Shown: positions 21,538 through 29,212, counted from the first letter of the stretch. The stretch is 48,626 bases of DNA from a virus (IMGVR_UViG_3300046747_000366:1-48626); one strand, 5' to 3'. Program-made: numbers and translations. Notes: generated by a model not told the origin, from the sequence alone.

Positions 21538-21817
21538 AAACATGGCAGAGCAACGTGCAGAACGCCTTGAGAGAACTCCACGCTACCGAGCACTTCTTCC
21601 AGGAGAAGAGCTGCACTCTGCGTTGATCTTTCGCTGTGTACACTGTCACAAGCTACGTGGCTTTAATGAGGGCTGCGACACTGGTCACGAACTCCTTGAG
21701 CACCCAGAAGAAGACACGTACCTACGTCAGGTATGTGACTACTGCTGGGCCTCGATCACTCAACCGTTTGAGGCTGCCTACAACAGATACTTCCAGAGAG
21801 GAAAGACCGATGGGTAA
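21521..21817 (+). CDS. 98-residue zinc-binding early protein
   Basis: Residues 39-42 (CVHC) and 72-75 (CDYC), with C52 and H56 between them, make a likely zinc-binding domain. GAGGAGG lies 6 nt before the ATG at 21521, a strong site. It belongs to the run of overlapping small early genes. The function is unknown; zinc-containing small proteins in this position often target host transcription or replication, but that is inference. Confidence 0.6.
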   Translation: MSPSLENMAEQRAERLERTPRYRALLPGEELHSALIFRCVHCHKLRGFNEGCDTGHELLEHPEEDTYLRQVCDYCWASITQPFEAAYNRYFQRGKTDG

Positions 21818-22076
21818 GAAATACACCAAGTTCGTCACTGAAACTGGTAGCACTGTCGAGATCGACGAAGACATTGAGCTGACAGAGCGGCTGACTGGGC
21901 AGGTGATTGTCGCAAGCAGAGCCACACCAGACCTCGCCGTAGTCATCCCAGCGAGACTCGTCGGCGCCTCCTACGACGTGCAAGCCCTGCGCTGCGAGCA
22001 CGAGTACGCTCGGCGACAGCACGCGCCACACAGGGGCCTCTCGGGGCCTGTTAGGCGGGTGTACTATGGCCAGTAA
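21810..22076 (+). CDS. Unknown 88-residue protein
   Basis: The N-terminal 55 residues alternate hydrophobic and polar residues (KFVTETGSTVEIDEDIELTE, then GQVIVASR and LAVVIPARLVG), suggesting a small beta barrel. The C-terminus is basic with many Arg/His. The ATG at 21810 is preceded by GAGAGGA; a longer reading from 21636 has no comparable site. It overlaps the neighbouring genes by 8-11 nt. I do not recognise it. Confidence 0.58.
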   Translation: MGKKYTKFVTETGSTVEIDEDIELTERLTGQVIVASRATPDLAVVIPARLVGASYDVQALRCEHEYARRQHAPHRGLSGPVRRVYYGQ

Positions 22077-22374
22077 AGAGGCCCCTGCCCTAGTCGTAGT
22101 CCTCCCAGGGCTCCGCACTAGTATCGAGAGTTGCTCTGCCTTCATGCGCCGCAAGATCGAAGACGCGGCGCTAGACTTCCTCGCACACGAAGAACTGCGC
22201 ACCTCCTTAGTATTACTCCCGCCGCGCTGCGTAGCTAGCGAGGTTGCCGAACACGTGTACGATCTGTTTGGCCTAATCTACACCGAGGAGGAAGTAGGTC
22301 TGTGCCTGCAGAATAGCGAAAACTTCAGAAGCGTCGGACCTGCGCTACCTACACGCTTTGAGCTAGTGCTATGA
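22066..22374 (+). CDS. Unknown 102-residue protein
   Basis: The protein begins with a hydrophobic strand (APALVVVLPGL), has central helices (ALDFLAHEELRTSLVLLPP) and a segment GLIYTEEEVGLCL. It contains no known motif. It overlaps the previous gene by 11 nt and the next by 4 nt (ATGA), so it is translationally coupled in the small-gene operon. Confidence 0.58.
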   Translation: MASKEAPALVVVLPGLRTSIESCSAFMRRKIEDAALDFLAHEELRTSLVLLPPRCVASEVAEHVYDLFGLIYTEEEVGLCLQNSENFRSVGPALPTRFELVL

Positions 22375-22610
22375 GCGATCCTAAGAGCGAAGCAATCGAT
22401 GAGGTAGTTGAGTCGTGGCTATCGCTATTTCCAGGCACTAGAAAAACGTACTGCCAAGATCTACAAAATCTAAGTGCGAAAGGATCTCCAACTCGTAGAT
22501 TCGCTGACGCGTTGGTAGCTCTATCAAAGATTCACGATGCTGAGAACACAACTCACCCCTCACCCAGCTCAGTAGAGTTGCTGAGCAGTGATCAAAAAAG
22601 TAAGTTGTGA
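22371..22610 (+). CDS. 79-residue protein resembling a recombinase core-binding (SAM-like) domain
   Basis: The N-terminal 45 residues (WLSLFPGTRKTYCQDLQNL at about 16-34, then TRRFADALVALSKIH) look like the helical DNA-core-binding domain of tyrosine recombinases, where a similar TRxTYxxDL helix is typical. There is no catalytic domain, so it cannot be an active integrase. It may be a stand-alone DNA-binding fragment or a chance resemblance. It is the last gene before a palindrome-rich gap. Confidence 0.5.
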   Translation: MSDPKSEAIDEVVESWLSLFPGTRKTYCQDLQNLSAKGSPTRRFADALVALSKIHDAENTTHPSPSSVELLSSDQKSKL

Positions 22611-22628
22611 GCCGCCGAAGGCGGCAAC

Positions 22629-22672
22629 GAGCGAAGCGAGTAGTCTAGAGCTCTAACTTGCTCGCTTCGCTC
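22629..22672. terminator. 12-bp inverted repeat GAGCGAAGCGAG, possible terminator
   Basis: GAGCGAAGCGAG at 22629-22640 and CTCGCTTCGCTC at 22661-22672 are perfect inverted copies with a 20-nt loop that itself holds a palindrome (TAGAGCTCTA). A pyrimidine-rich stretch (CTTCTTTTCTCTC) follows about 6 nt later. This fits the end of the first small-gene operon, though a clean T-run is missing. Confidence 0.45.
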
Positions 22673-22743
22673 GCGTGCTTCTTTTCTCTCTCAACTCGCT
22701 TACGCTCGTCTAAGAGGAAGCACACAGACCATGACCCCCAAAA

Positions 22744-22796
22744 ACTACTTACGTAGTGCAAAGGCCCCCGTTGGGTTTTTTCCTCGCTACGTAGCG
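22744..22796. promoter_or_regulatory. Pair of TACGTA-centred palindromes, operator candidates
   Basis: ACTAC-TTAC-GTAGT (22744-22757) and the perfect 12-mer CGCTACGTAGCG (22785-22796) share a TACGTAG core whose centres are about 38 bp apart. Two related palindromes in an intergenic gap suggest paired binding of a dimeric regulator to DNA in front of the 22960 operon. Confidence 0.4.
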
Positions 22797-22959
22797 CCGC
22801 GGTCTCATGCGGTTTAGCACGTGTGTCAAGGATCCGCAAATCGCCTATTTTATAAGCATCTCGGTTTTTCGTTTTCTCGTCGAGCCTACAAAACAAGCAG
22901 GATCCGAGGCAGCAAAAAAGTTAGACACTCGCAAAGGCCTATAAACAAGAGGGATCAGC

Positions 22960-23169
22960 ATGGCCAGAGTACAAGTGTGGAAGGCGGGTGAGCCGGTAAA
23001 TGAGGAGAGTACGTCGCTAAGAGACGCTATGCGATTTGTAGATCGAGAGAACTACGTCACCATTCGACTCGAAAACGCAGAGCACAGAATCAACATCACG
23101 TTCTCTGCAGACGAGATCGAGCACATCAAAGCGCTCACTTCCTTTACGATGGAAGGAACTGCAGAATGA
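22960..23169 (+). CDS. Unknown 69-residue protein
   Basis: The protein is a mixed alpha/beta sequence: MARVQVWKAGEPV, then a helix, then YVTIRLENAEHRINITF. It contains no motif. It starts a new overlapping gene set after the gap, with GAGGGA about 6 nt before the ATG, and overlaps the next gene by 4 nt (ATGA). Confidence 0.55.
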   Translation: MARVQVWKAGEPVNEESTSLRDAMRFVDRENYVTIRLENAEHRINITFSADEIEHIKALTSFTMEGTAE

Positions 23170-23420
23170 AAGCGCTACTAACAGTGCACTACGCTGACCC
23201 AGAGTGGCACTACTTCACGCACTGGTTGGACACGCAGGGCTCGACACACTATATCGAGATCGCAAAGGACGAAAAGCACCGAAACATCAAGCGCATCACA
23301 ATCTCTCACCCGCGCAGGCTCAGCGACCAGAAGAGGTGGTACGAGTTCTGTGGAATCGACTACACCACAATCGAACAAGCTCTCACATCGAAGCAGAAAG
23401 ACGCGCAACCACATGTCTGA
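23166..23420 (+). CDS. Unknown 84-residue protein
   Basis: The protein is rich in His, Trp and Tyr (YADPEWHYFTHWLD near 9-22) and in basic residues after position 38. I do not recognise it. It overlaps the previous stop by 4 nt and the next start by 8 nt, consistent with coupled translation. Confidence 0.55.
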   Translation: MKALLTVHYADPEWHYFTHWLDTQGSTHYIEIAKDEKHRNIKRITISHPRRLSDQKRWYEFCGIDYTTIEQALTSKQKDAQPHV

Positions 23421-23751
23421 TCAAGAACAGCCGAAAATCCCGCCGCACCTCGACGCAATGAGCGCCATCCTCACAATCGCGATCATTGCTGGAAGGTGCT
23501 ACACAAAGATGGACCTAGCCTCTGTGCCTGCAGATGCCGTGAACGTGTTTCTTCAAACATTCGACTCGGCTAACACGAAAATAGGAGATTTGTGGGGTGC
23601 GTATACGCACTTGCGACGCATGACAGTTGGTGAGGTGCTCGAAGTATCACCAGAGTTCGCGACGGCTGTCACGCAAAACGTTCTCGAGTACGGGCAGCTA
23701 CTCGCCAAGATCGACAGCTTGCGGCCGAGCAGCGATAACGAGTGCCCGTAA
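23413..23751 (+). CDS. Unknown 112-residue helical protein
   Basis: The start ATG at 23413 overlaps the preceding gene by 8 nt. The protein has a hydrophobic segment SAILTIAIIAG near residues 17-27, too short for a sure membrane helix, and a helical C-terminus. It contains no known motif. It closes the small-gene set in front of the MoxR operon. Confidence 0.55.
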   Translation: MSDQEQPKIPPHLDAMSAILTIAIIAGRCYTKMDLASVPADAVNVFLQTFDSANTKIGDLWGAYTHLRRMTVGEVLEVSPEFATAVTQNVLEYGQLLAKIDSLRPSSDNECP

Positions 23752-23811
23752 AGCGCCCCTCTCACGCGTAAGACGACACACGAGCAAGCACACTTTTTGG
23801 AGAGCAAAACA

Positions 23812-25062
23812 ATGGCTGACATGACGAGCGCAAAACAAGAACTTCACTTCAACGCGCACGACATGCGGGCAGTGATCAAGGCGGCCATCTTCACTCCCAC
23901 CAAAGACGGCTGGGGCCTCCCTCTACTGTTCTGGGGGATGCCAGGCGTAGCAAAGACGGCACTGATCAATGGCGTGTGCCGAGAGTACGGCATCTTCTGT
24001 CAGACACTCTCCCCCGGAGAGATGGGCGAGGCAGCGTTCGGCGCCACCCCTTGCGCTATGACGATCAAAGACAAAGTATTCATGGGTTACCCGCCACCTG
24101 CGTGGCTCTCTGACGTAGAGGCAGAGCCAGGGGGGCGCGCCCTCGTGTTCATTGACGAACTCAACACTGCCATGGGGAGCGCACGTCCCGCGCTACTCGG
24201 TATGCTCGACAGGCGCATTGCAGGCACACGCTTCAGCAAGGCTGTGCGTGTGCTTGGCGCCAGCAACCCCGTAGAACTATCTGCAGAGGGACAAGAGATC
24301 CCGTGTCCTGTCGCCAACCGTCTCGGGCACATTACATGGGCTCCCCCCACGCAGGCCGCCTGGGAGGACTGGCTCATGGGCGTCGATACGCTCGACGAAG
24401 CGCCGATCGAGCTGAAAAGCGCCGAACTCGAAGAGACGCGCGTGCTAGCCGAGTGGGGTGCTGCATTCTCGAACGCGCGCGCGGCAGTCATCGGCTACCA
24501 GCAGTTCAAGAAGCAGCTGTACAACTTACCCGACGCGAACAGCCCCCAGCTGTTCAAAGCGTGGGAGTCCCCCCGCACCTACTACCTCATGGCTCTCGCC
24601 AAAGCGTCTGCCGCCGTGCACAGGCTCTCCACACAGGACGGCTTGGCACTGCAGGCTGCTTTCGTCGGCGCGTCGCCAGTCGCGGAACTCATACAGTGGG
24701 AGGCGCAGAACAACCTGCCGAAGGCCGAAGACATCCTCGATCAAAAGGTCAAGTTCGAACACGACGCACGACGCATGGGTATTACTCGCGTCGTGCTCAA
24801 CGCGGCGACTGCGATCGTCTGCGACAAGAACACAGAGAACCGTGTTCAGCGAACAGCCGTGTTGTGGGAGCTGCTAGCGCAGATCATGGAGACTGCGGGG
24901 CAGGACTTTGTCATCAAGCCAGCCGCAATGCTCAGCAAAGCGCCAAAGGCACAAGACAAGCAAAACCGAACTGTCGATCTATTCGACCTCAAAGAGGCGC
25001 GCACTGTCACAGTGCCTCTTCGTGACATCCTCATCGCGAGCGGCCACGACAGGAAGCGGTGA
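23812..25062 (+). CDS. MoxR-family AAA+ ATPase
   Basis: The 416-residue protein has Walker A GMPGVAKT at 42-49 and Walker B LVFIDE at 111-116, followed by an LLGMLDRRIAG helix and a GASNP sensor-1 segment near 152. This is the MoxR/RavA-type AAA+ module, which acts as a chaperone-like machine on partners with VWA domains. Exactly such a partner follows, with a 4-nt overlap. GGAG lies 10 nt before the ATG at 23812, making that a better start than the upstream TTG. The C-terminal 170 residues are helical. Possible roles are remodelling of a host or phage complex. Confidence 0.87.
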   Translation: MADMTSAKQELHFNAHDMRAVIKAAIFTPTKDGWGLPLLFWGMPGVAKTALINGVCREYGIFCQTLSPGEMGEAAFGATPCAMTIKDKVFMGYPPPAWLSDVEAEPGGRALVFIDELNTAMGSARPALLGMLDRRIAGTRFSKAVRVLGASNPVELSAEGQEIPCPVANRLGHITWAPPTQAAWEDWLMGVDTLDEAPIELKSAELEETRVLAEWGAAFSNARAAVIGYQQFKKQLYNLPDANSPQLFKAWESPRTYYLMALAKASAAVHRLSTQDGLALQAAFVGASPVAELIQWEAQNNLPKAEDILDQKVKFEHDARRMGITRVVLNAATAIVCDKNTENRVQRTAVLWELLAQIMETAGQDFVIKPAAMLSKAPKAQDKQNRTVDLFDLKEARTVTVPLRDILIASGHDRKR

Positions 25063-26303
25063 GCCCCGTGGAGCTAGACGCAAAAACGAAAAAGGCGTGC
25101 AACGATAAACTTGCCATCGCCAGAGCAACGATCGCGAACAAGTACCCGTTCATGACCGACATGGTGTACGCGCTTATCCCGCACCCAACAGATCGTCTAC
25201 CGAAAGGCATCGGTACTGGGGTGACTCGCCTCGGGGTCTTGCTGTTCGACCCGCAAGTGATCCTCGCGTGGACTACTGAGGACGTGGTTACAGGCTACTT
25301 GCACGAGGCAGAGCACATCATCCGTCGCCACCACCAGTTGGCAGACGCACTCGGCATCGAGCCATCAGAGCGCGAGCTGATGAACTACGCGGAGGATATG
25401 GAACTTGGGGACGATTTGCAGGCGATGGGCTGCAAGATGCTACCGACAGATTTCCTCCCGTCAACGTTCGGTCTGCCCAATGGCAAAACCGCACCGTGGT
25501 ACTTTGCAGAGCTAAAAAAACTGCAAGCGGCGGGAGGGCCCTCCCCAAAGGGCCCGTGCTGCTGTGGTTCAGGCGCGGGCAACTCCCTCCCTGGCGAGGC
25601 AGAGTTCGACGTGCCTCAGCTCGAGGAGGCAGTGCAGTCTGTGGCCGTAGAGGCTGCTGTAGCAGCCACAGCGGCTGCCGTGCGGGCGGCTGGGCATGGG
25701 CGCGTCCCAGCAGGCCTCCGCCTGTGGGCAGACGTCGAGCAGCGCCCCGCGACTGTCGCCTGGGACAGGCAGCTGGGAGTAGCGGCACGTTCGGCCGTGC
25801 TGTGGGCCAAGGGGCATTCGCACAGCACTTACGCGCAGCCCTCGCGTCGCCAGGGGGGCCTAGGCTGGGGCATGGGCGCCCCTATCCTCCCCTCGTATCG
25901 CAAAATGACCCCCCACATGGCGTTCGTGATGGATACGAGCGGGAGCATGATGGGTGACACAACGATACAATCGTGCCTCTCAGAAGTTCCCGCGTTGCTC
26001 AAAAAGTGCGGCGGTCAGCTCACCTTCGTCTCAGCCGATGCTGCTGTATTTGCGAGCGGTAAGATCAGACGCGTCTCTGGTGCGCAGGCGCTACTTGGCG
26101 GAGGAGGTGGAACCAACTTCTGCCCCGCCTTTGCGCACCTCAAGGCGCTCAAGAGTCGCCCCTCTGTCGTCGTGTACGCTACTGACGGCTACGGCACTTA
26201 CCCAGACCTCGTCGACGTCAGGTGGTGCAAGATCATCTGGTTGATGACAACTAAGTTTCGCCCAGCGTACGGCACCATCATCGAACTACCTCACGCCCAG
26301 TAA
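25059..26303 (+). CDS. VWA-domain protein with HExxH-like metallopeptidase N-terminus (DUF2201-like)
   Basis: Residues 82-86 are HEAEH, an HExxH-type zinc motif, followed by NYAEDMELGDDL at 109-120, as in the DUF2201 N-terminal family, where an N-x-A-x-D motif follows. A Gly/Pro/Cys linker (PCCCGSG near 166) and an Ala-rich helix lead to a C-terminal VWA domain. Its MIDAS is complete: DTSGS at 292-296, T352 in GGGGTN, and D376 in ATDG. The start is GTG at 25059 in a GTGA overlap with the MoxR gene. VWA/metallopeptidase plus MoxR pairs are known in bacteria; the substrate here is unknown. Confidence 0.83.
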   Translation: MSPVELDAKTKKACNDKLAIARATIANKYPFMTDMVYALIPHPTDRLPKGIGTGVTRLGVLLFDPQVILAWTTEDVVTGYLHEAEHIIRRHHQLADALGIEPSERELMNYAEDMELGDDLQAMGCKMLPTDFLPSTFGLPNGKTAPWYFAELKKLQAAGGPSPKGPCCCGSGAGNSLPGEAEFDVPQLEEAVQSVAVEAAVAATAAAVRAAGHGRVPAGLRLWADVEQRPATVAWDRQLGVAARSAVLWAKGHSHSTYAQPSRRQGGLGWGMGAPILPSYRKMTPHMAFVMDTSGSMMGDTTIQSCLSEVPALLKKCGGQLTFVSADAAVFASGKIRRVSGAQALLGGGGGTNFCPAFAHLKALKSRPSVVVYATDGYGTYPDLVDVRWCKIIWLMTTKFRPAYGTIIELPHAQ

Positions 26304-26314
26304 AGCGAGCCACT

Positions 26315-27133
26315 ATGCGCAAGACTCCTCCGAAGGATGCCATGAAAAAGTTCGAGCAGCTTACGCTAGGTCTCGATGCCGTGTTTACGCCTGCGTCGAA
26401 GCCACCGATGAAGGCGAAGAGGTTTGTTCTCTCTGGCAACGATCTAGTGCGAGTAGAGAACTGCCCAGCGTCTCGCGTGTTCGTAGCAGAGCAAGAAGCG
26501 AAACACCCGGGCATGTGGTTCGGGGTCTTCATGCATCTCTTCCTTGAGAAGTGCGTGATGCAAGGGAGACCCGCTGCGCTCGCTTGGATCAAGGCCAAGA
26601 ATCCGCGCTTGGCTGGCACGTGCGAGCGGCTAGACGTGTCTGTGCTGCCAAAGTTCGGGCTGGCGGAACAGAAGTTCGGGATCAACGTACGTCGCAAGCG
26701 CTCTGACGCACTCGACTACGACATGATGGAGCCCACGGACCACGTGTCAGCTCGGCTAGATCTCATGTTCGAGCGGAAAGGCGTGTGGCACCACTGGGAC
26801 TACAAGACTGGCAACCACGACATGGGGGTAAACTCCTACAACGATCTAGCACTACTGACGTGCTCAGTCGCCGTCGCGCTGTTCCACGGTGTTAGCAAAG
26901 TGATGCAGTCGATTGCTACGATCGACTCGAAGGCCGGAAAGCTTATGCCAGAGGGGCGCCTTGTGCGTAAGGCAGAGTTGCTAGCTCACTACGAGCGACT
27001 GCAGTACGCAGTAGCGTTGACAAACGAAACACGCGCCGACTTCTACGAAGACAAGATCGTGCCCGAGACACGCCCTAGTAAGGAAGCGTGTTATGGGTGC
27101 CGCGCGCGCGGCGGATGCAAGGACGCAATCTAG
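26315..27133 (+). CDS. PD-(D/E)XK nuclease with Cas4/AddB-type iron-sulphur cysteines
   Basis: The 272-residue protein has the RecB-like nuclease motifs: H74 in FMHLFLE, D149 in RLDLMF, and DYK (D162, K164) followed by TGN. It also has one cysteine before the nuclease core (C50) and three at the C-terminus, C259-x2-C262-x5-C268. That is the one-plus-three pattern that holds a 4Fe-4S cluster in Cas4, AddB and Dna2. It should be a 5'-3' or end-resecting exonuclease. No Cas1/Cas2 or CRISPR array is nearby, so a recombination or host-DNA degradation role is more likely. An alternative start is the ATG at 26342. Confidence 0.83.
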   Translation: MRKTPPKDAMKKFEQLTLGLDAVFTPASKPPMKAKRFVLSGNDLVRVENCPASRVFVAEQEAKHPGMWFGVFMHLFLEKCVMQGRPAALAWIKAKNPRLAGTCERLDVSVLPKFGLAEQKFGINVRRKRSDALDYDMMEPTDHVSARLDLMFERKGVWHHWDYKTGNHDMGVNSYNDLALLTCSVAVALFHGVSKVMQSIATIDSKAGKLMPEGRLVRKAELLAHYERLQYAVALTNETRADFYEDKIVPETRPSKEACYGCRARGGCKDAI

Positions 27134-27378
27134 TGCCTAAAAAAAGCATAGAGTGGGAAAAGGTCACTGAGGTCGACCGAGGAAAGCCGTACGTAGATCA
27201 CCGCTCTAGGGACGGCCACTGGATCATTGCTGAGGGCCTCGATGAGAAGGCGCGCAAGGCCGGACGGCCGTATGCTTTGTTACACCTCGAAGATACTAAA
27301 ATAGGCAGGCCGTGGACGCGCGTAAATGCGTTCTCATCTTTGCGAGAGGCGCAGAGATGCGCAGAGGAGCTGACATGA
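27133..27378 (+). CDS. Unknown 81-residue protein
   Basis: The GTG at 27133 overlaps the nuclease stop by one base and has AAGGA 9 nt upstream. The product is basic with alternating hydrophobic and polar segments (HWIIAEGLDEKARK, YALLHLED). I do not recognise it. The stop overlaps the next gene by 4 nt. Confidence 0.5.
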   Translation: MPKKSIEWEKVTEVDRGKPYVDHRSRDGHWIIAEGLDEKARKAGRPYALLHLEDTKIGRPWTRVNAFSSLREAQRCAEELT

Positions 27379-27773
27379 CGAAAGAAGAGCTAAGGGCGTA
27401 CTTGAGTGCGCAGACAAAGATCGCAGACGACCACGCAAAGCAGATACGAGCCGCGCTAGTCAGTGTAGTCTCGTACATTGACAGCGTGCGAGATGGGCTG
27501 AAGAAGCACAGTGCTGCGTACTTGACGCTTAGGGCGACAGAGTGCCCGGGGCTACCGCCGGTCACCGGATATGATCAGACACTTGAAGGCCTCGGAAACA
27601 TGCGCGTGTGTGTTCTAGGGTCTATCGCCCACTACGACGACGCACTAGCCGGCATCGAAAAGATGCGCACAATGGCCCTAGAGTCAGCTGAAGCTATCTT
27701 AGCTGCACAAGGTGAGGCACGAAACGCCTTTATCGAAGACTTCGCACGCAGGGCAACCGGCCCAAAAAACTGA
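27375..27773 (+). CDS. Unknown 132-residue helical protein
   Basis: The protein is nearly all helical (long Ala/Lys/Glu segments from 2-45 and 85-125) and shows no motif. The ATG at 27375 overlaps the previous stop in an ATGA junction; a longer upstream reading has no ribosome-binding site. It sits between two nuclease genes. Confidence 0.55.
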   Translation: MTKEELRAYLSAQTKIADDHAKQIRAALVSVVSYIDSVRDGLKKHSAAYLTLRATECPGLPPVTGYDQTLEGLGNMRVCVLGSIAHYDDALAGIEKMRTMALESAEAILAAQGEARNAFIEDFARRATGPKN

Positions 27774-27793
27774 TCTCATGCTACGGTCGCGCC

Positions 27794-28207
27794 ATGGCCG
27801 TCAAAAAGACAAAGCAGCACTACCAGAAGCAGGGCAAGCGCTCGCGCGACAAAGGCAAGAGGTACGAGCGCGACTGCGCTAAAGCGCTGCTGAGACTCTA
27901 CCCCGAGTGTCGGCGCCTATTCGGCCAGGCACGTAAGGGACACGACGCGCCAGATCTAGGCAACACCCCGTTCTGGGTCGAGTGCGGCTATGGCAGCACA
28001 ACAGTAGTGCGCGCAAAACTCTTGCAGGGGCTCAAGGACACGGCGTTGTGCGAGGACCCTAGGTACAGGAATAAGCCAGTGCTGGCTATGACGTGTACTC
28101 AGAAGGGTGAGCACATCGTCAGCATGGAACGATCGCAGTTTATCGAACTGCTAGAAAAAATGAATGAGATGGAGGCCCAGTTATGGGAGTTGATCGAGCG
28201 CGGGTGA
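27794..28207 (+). CDS. Resolvase-like PD-(D/E)XK nuclease, degenerate Lys position
   Basis: The 137-residue protein begins with a basic helix KRSRDKGKRYERDCAKALL that matches Holliday-junction-resolvase-like nucleases (E25). It continues with APDLG (D54) and FWVECG (E63). The canonical lysine of the E-x-K motif is Gly65 here, so the usual catalytic site is incomplete; a basic residue further on (K75) might replace it. A clear Shine-Dalgarno is absent upstream of the ATG. The role could be branched-DNA binding or cleavage during replication. Two neighbouring DNA-processing genes support that context. Confidence 0.6.
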   Translation: MAVKKTKQHYQKQGKRSRDKGKRYERDCAKALLRLYPECRRLFGQARKGHDAPDLGNTPFWVECGYGSTTVVRAKLLQGLKDTALCEDPRYRNKPVLAMTCTQKGEHIVSMERSQFIELLEKMNEMEAQLWELIERG

Positions 28208-29205
28208 TATCTGACGTTGAGACAGCGCTACTTGTAGCGCGCAAAGTCACCGGAGTGGACGACGTTTCCCTTCAAGAGAAAATGAGATCTATAGTCGTAG
28301 AAGCGGCACACGAAATGTGGGGAAGCTCCAACATGCAAGTACGCATCAAAGAGCACAACTCAGATCAAGTAGAGTTGTGCATCGAAAAGATCTCACACCG
28401 AGACGGCGACAAGAGGCTACTGCGCCTCGAGAAGACGTCTAAGTTTGCCGTGTTGATTGCAGCACTAGAGAGGCTACTAGCTCTGCTCACCGCAGAACGA
28501 GTCGAGCCGATGGGCCTCACGATGGCGCAGCTCAAGAGCGCACGCGCTGATTTTAGACCGTATCCAGATCCACTTGACGCACTCGCAGCAAACCCAGGCA
28601 CGGTCAGGCGCTTAGACCCCAACGGACCCAAAGTGCTTTGTGGCGGCAACGAAACTGACACAGACCTCCGAAAAAGAGCGCGCGCCACCGACGCGCTCAA
28701 AGAGTTTGTGAATGATCAAAGCACCACACCGAGCGACTTACACCCAAAGAACGCTACGCAGGCAGTCGCTTTCTTGAGAAAGATAGCGCTCATGGTTACT
28801 GATTCTTCTTGGGCCAGTGCGTTCAACGTCATAGACGACGCAATGCTCGCGGGCAGCACCCCGATGCAGTGGGAGAAAGAGGTTGAGTTTGAGTGGGTCG
28901 ATTGGGATGAGACTGGCAAGAAGAAGCCCACCACCTACCGAGTGAAGAAGCGTGCGGCTGAGGCGCTGATCTACATCGAAGAATCTACAGGGTGCGTGTA
29001 TTGGGCAGTTCGAGAGACTGACCCTAACGGCGAAGCTGCTTTGCCCGATCTGCGCATTGATACACTCGACGTCTGGGCGAGGGGCCAGCTACGAGTGAGC
29101 CCGCAAAGCACGACTACAGTTGACGATCTCATGCCACACGCCGAAGAGCGCTGTTGGCAGCTCATACGCATGATCAACGATAACTACGACGCGCTACACG
29201 CTTGA
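28183..29205 (+). CDS. Unknown 340-residue protein
   Basis: The protein has a helical N-terminus, a basic middle and a C-terminal alpha/beta part (VEFEWVDWDETGKKKPTTYRV in two pieces near 231-252, then ALIYIEESTGCVYWAV). I do not recognise it. GGAGG is 7 nt before the ATG at 28183, and the gene overlaps the nuclease by 25 nt. It lies directly before DNA ligase, 7 nt away, so it is probably coexpressed with it. Confidence 0.65.
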   Translation: MGVDRARVISDVETALLVARKVTGVDDVSLQEKMRSIVVEAAHEMWGSSNMQVRIKEHNSDQVELCIEKISHRDGDKRLLRLEKTSKFAVLIAALERLLALLTAERVEPMGLTMAQLKSARADFRPYPDPLDALAANPGTVRRLDPNGPKVLCGGNETDTDLRKRARATDALKEFVNDQSTTPSDLHPKNATQAVAFLRKIALMVTDSSWASAFNVIDDAMLAGSTPMQWEKEVEFEWVDWDETGKKKPTTYRVKKRAAEALIYIEESTGCVYWAVRETDPNGEAALPDLRIDTLDVWARGQLRVSPQSTTTVDDLMPHAEERCWQLIRMINDNYDALHA

Positions 29206-29212
29206 GGAAGCC

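Larger units (their letters stand above)
22611..22959. promoter_or_regulatory. 349-bp palindrome-rich intergenic region
   Basis: No convincing gene is present. From left to right it contains a GCCGCC-GAA-GGCGGC hairpin just after the preceding stop (22612-22626), a 12-bp inverted repeat (22629-22640/22661-22672), a GTTGGGTTTTTT stretch near 22770-22781 as a weak terminator candidate, two TACGTA-centred palindromes (22744-22757 and 22785-22796), and two GGATCCG copies. The region probably ends one transcript and starts the next. TTTTATAAG near 22848-22856 is a loose -10-like match without a good -35. Confidence 0.55.

Noticed and set aside
22770-22785. GTTGGGTTTTTT as a clear intrinsic terminator
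   Set aside because: The stem in front is only three to four base pairs, so it is mentioned only as a weak candidate.
22645-22896. 83-residue minus-strand frame in the palindrome gap
   Set aside because: It would begin at a TTG without a ribosome-binding site and reads through the inverted repeats, giving a charged low-quality sequence.
24303-25025. Plus-strand 240-residue frame inside the MoxR gene
   Set aside because: It is an alternative frame of a gene with intact Walker motifs; it has an Arg/His-rich composition with no family pattern.
26315-27133. CRISPR-associated Cas4 assignment
   Set aside because: The cysteine pattern fits, but no Cas1, Cas2 or repeat-spacer array is in the window; only the fold and cluster can be claimed.
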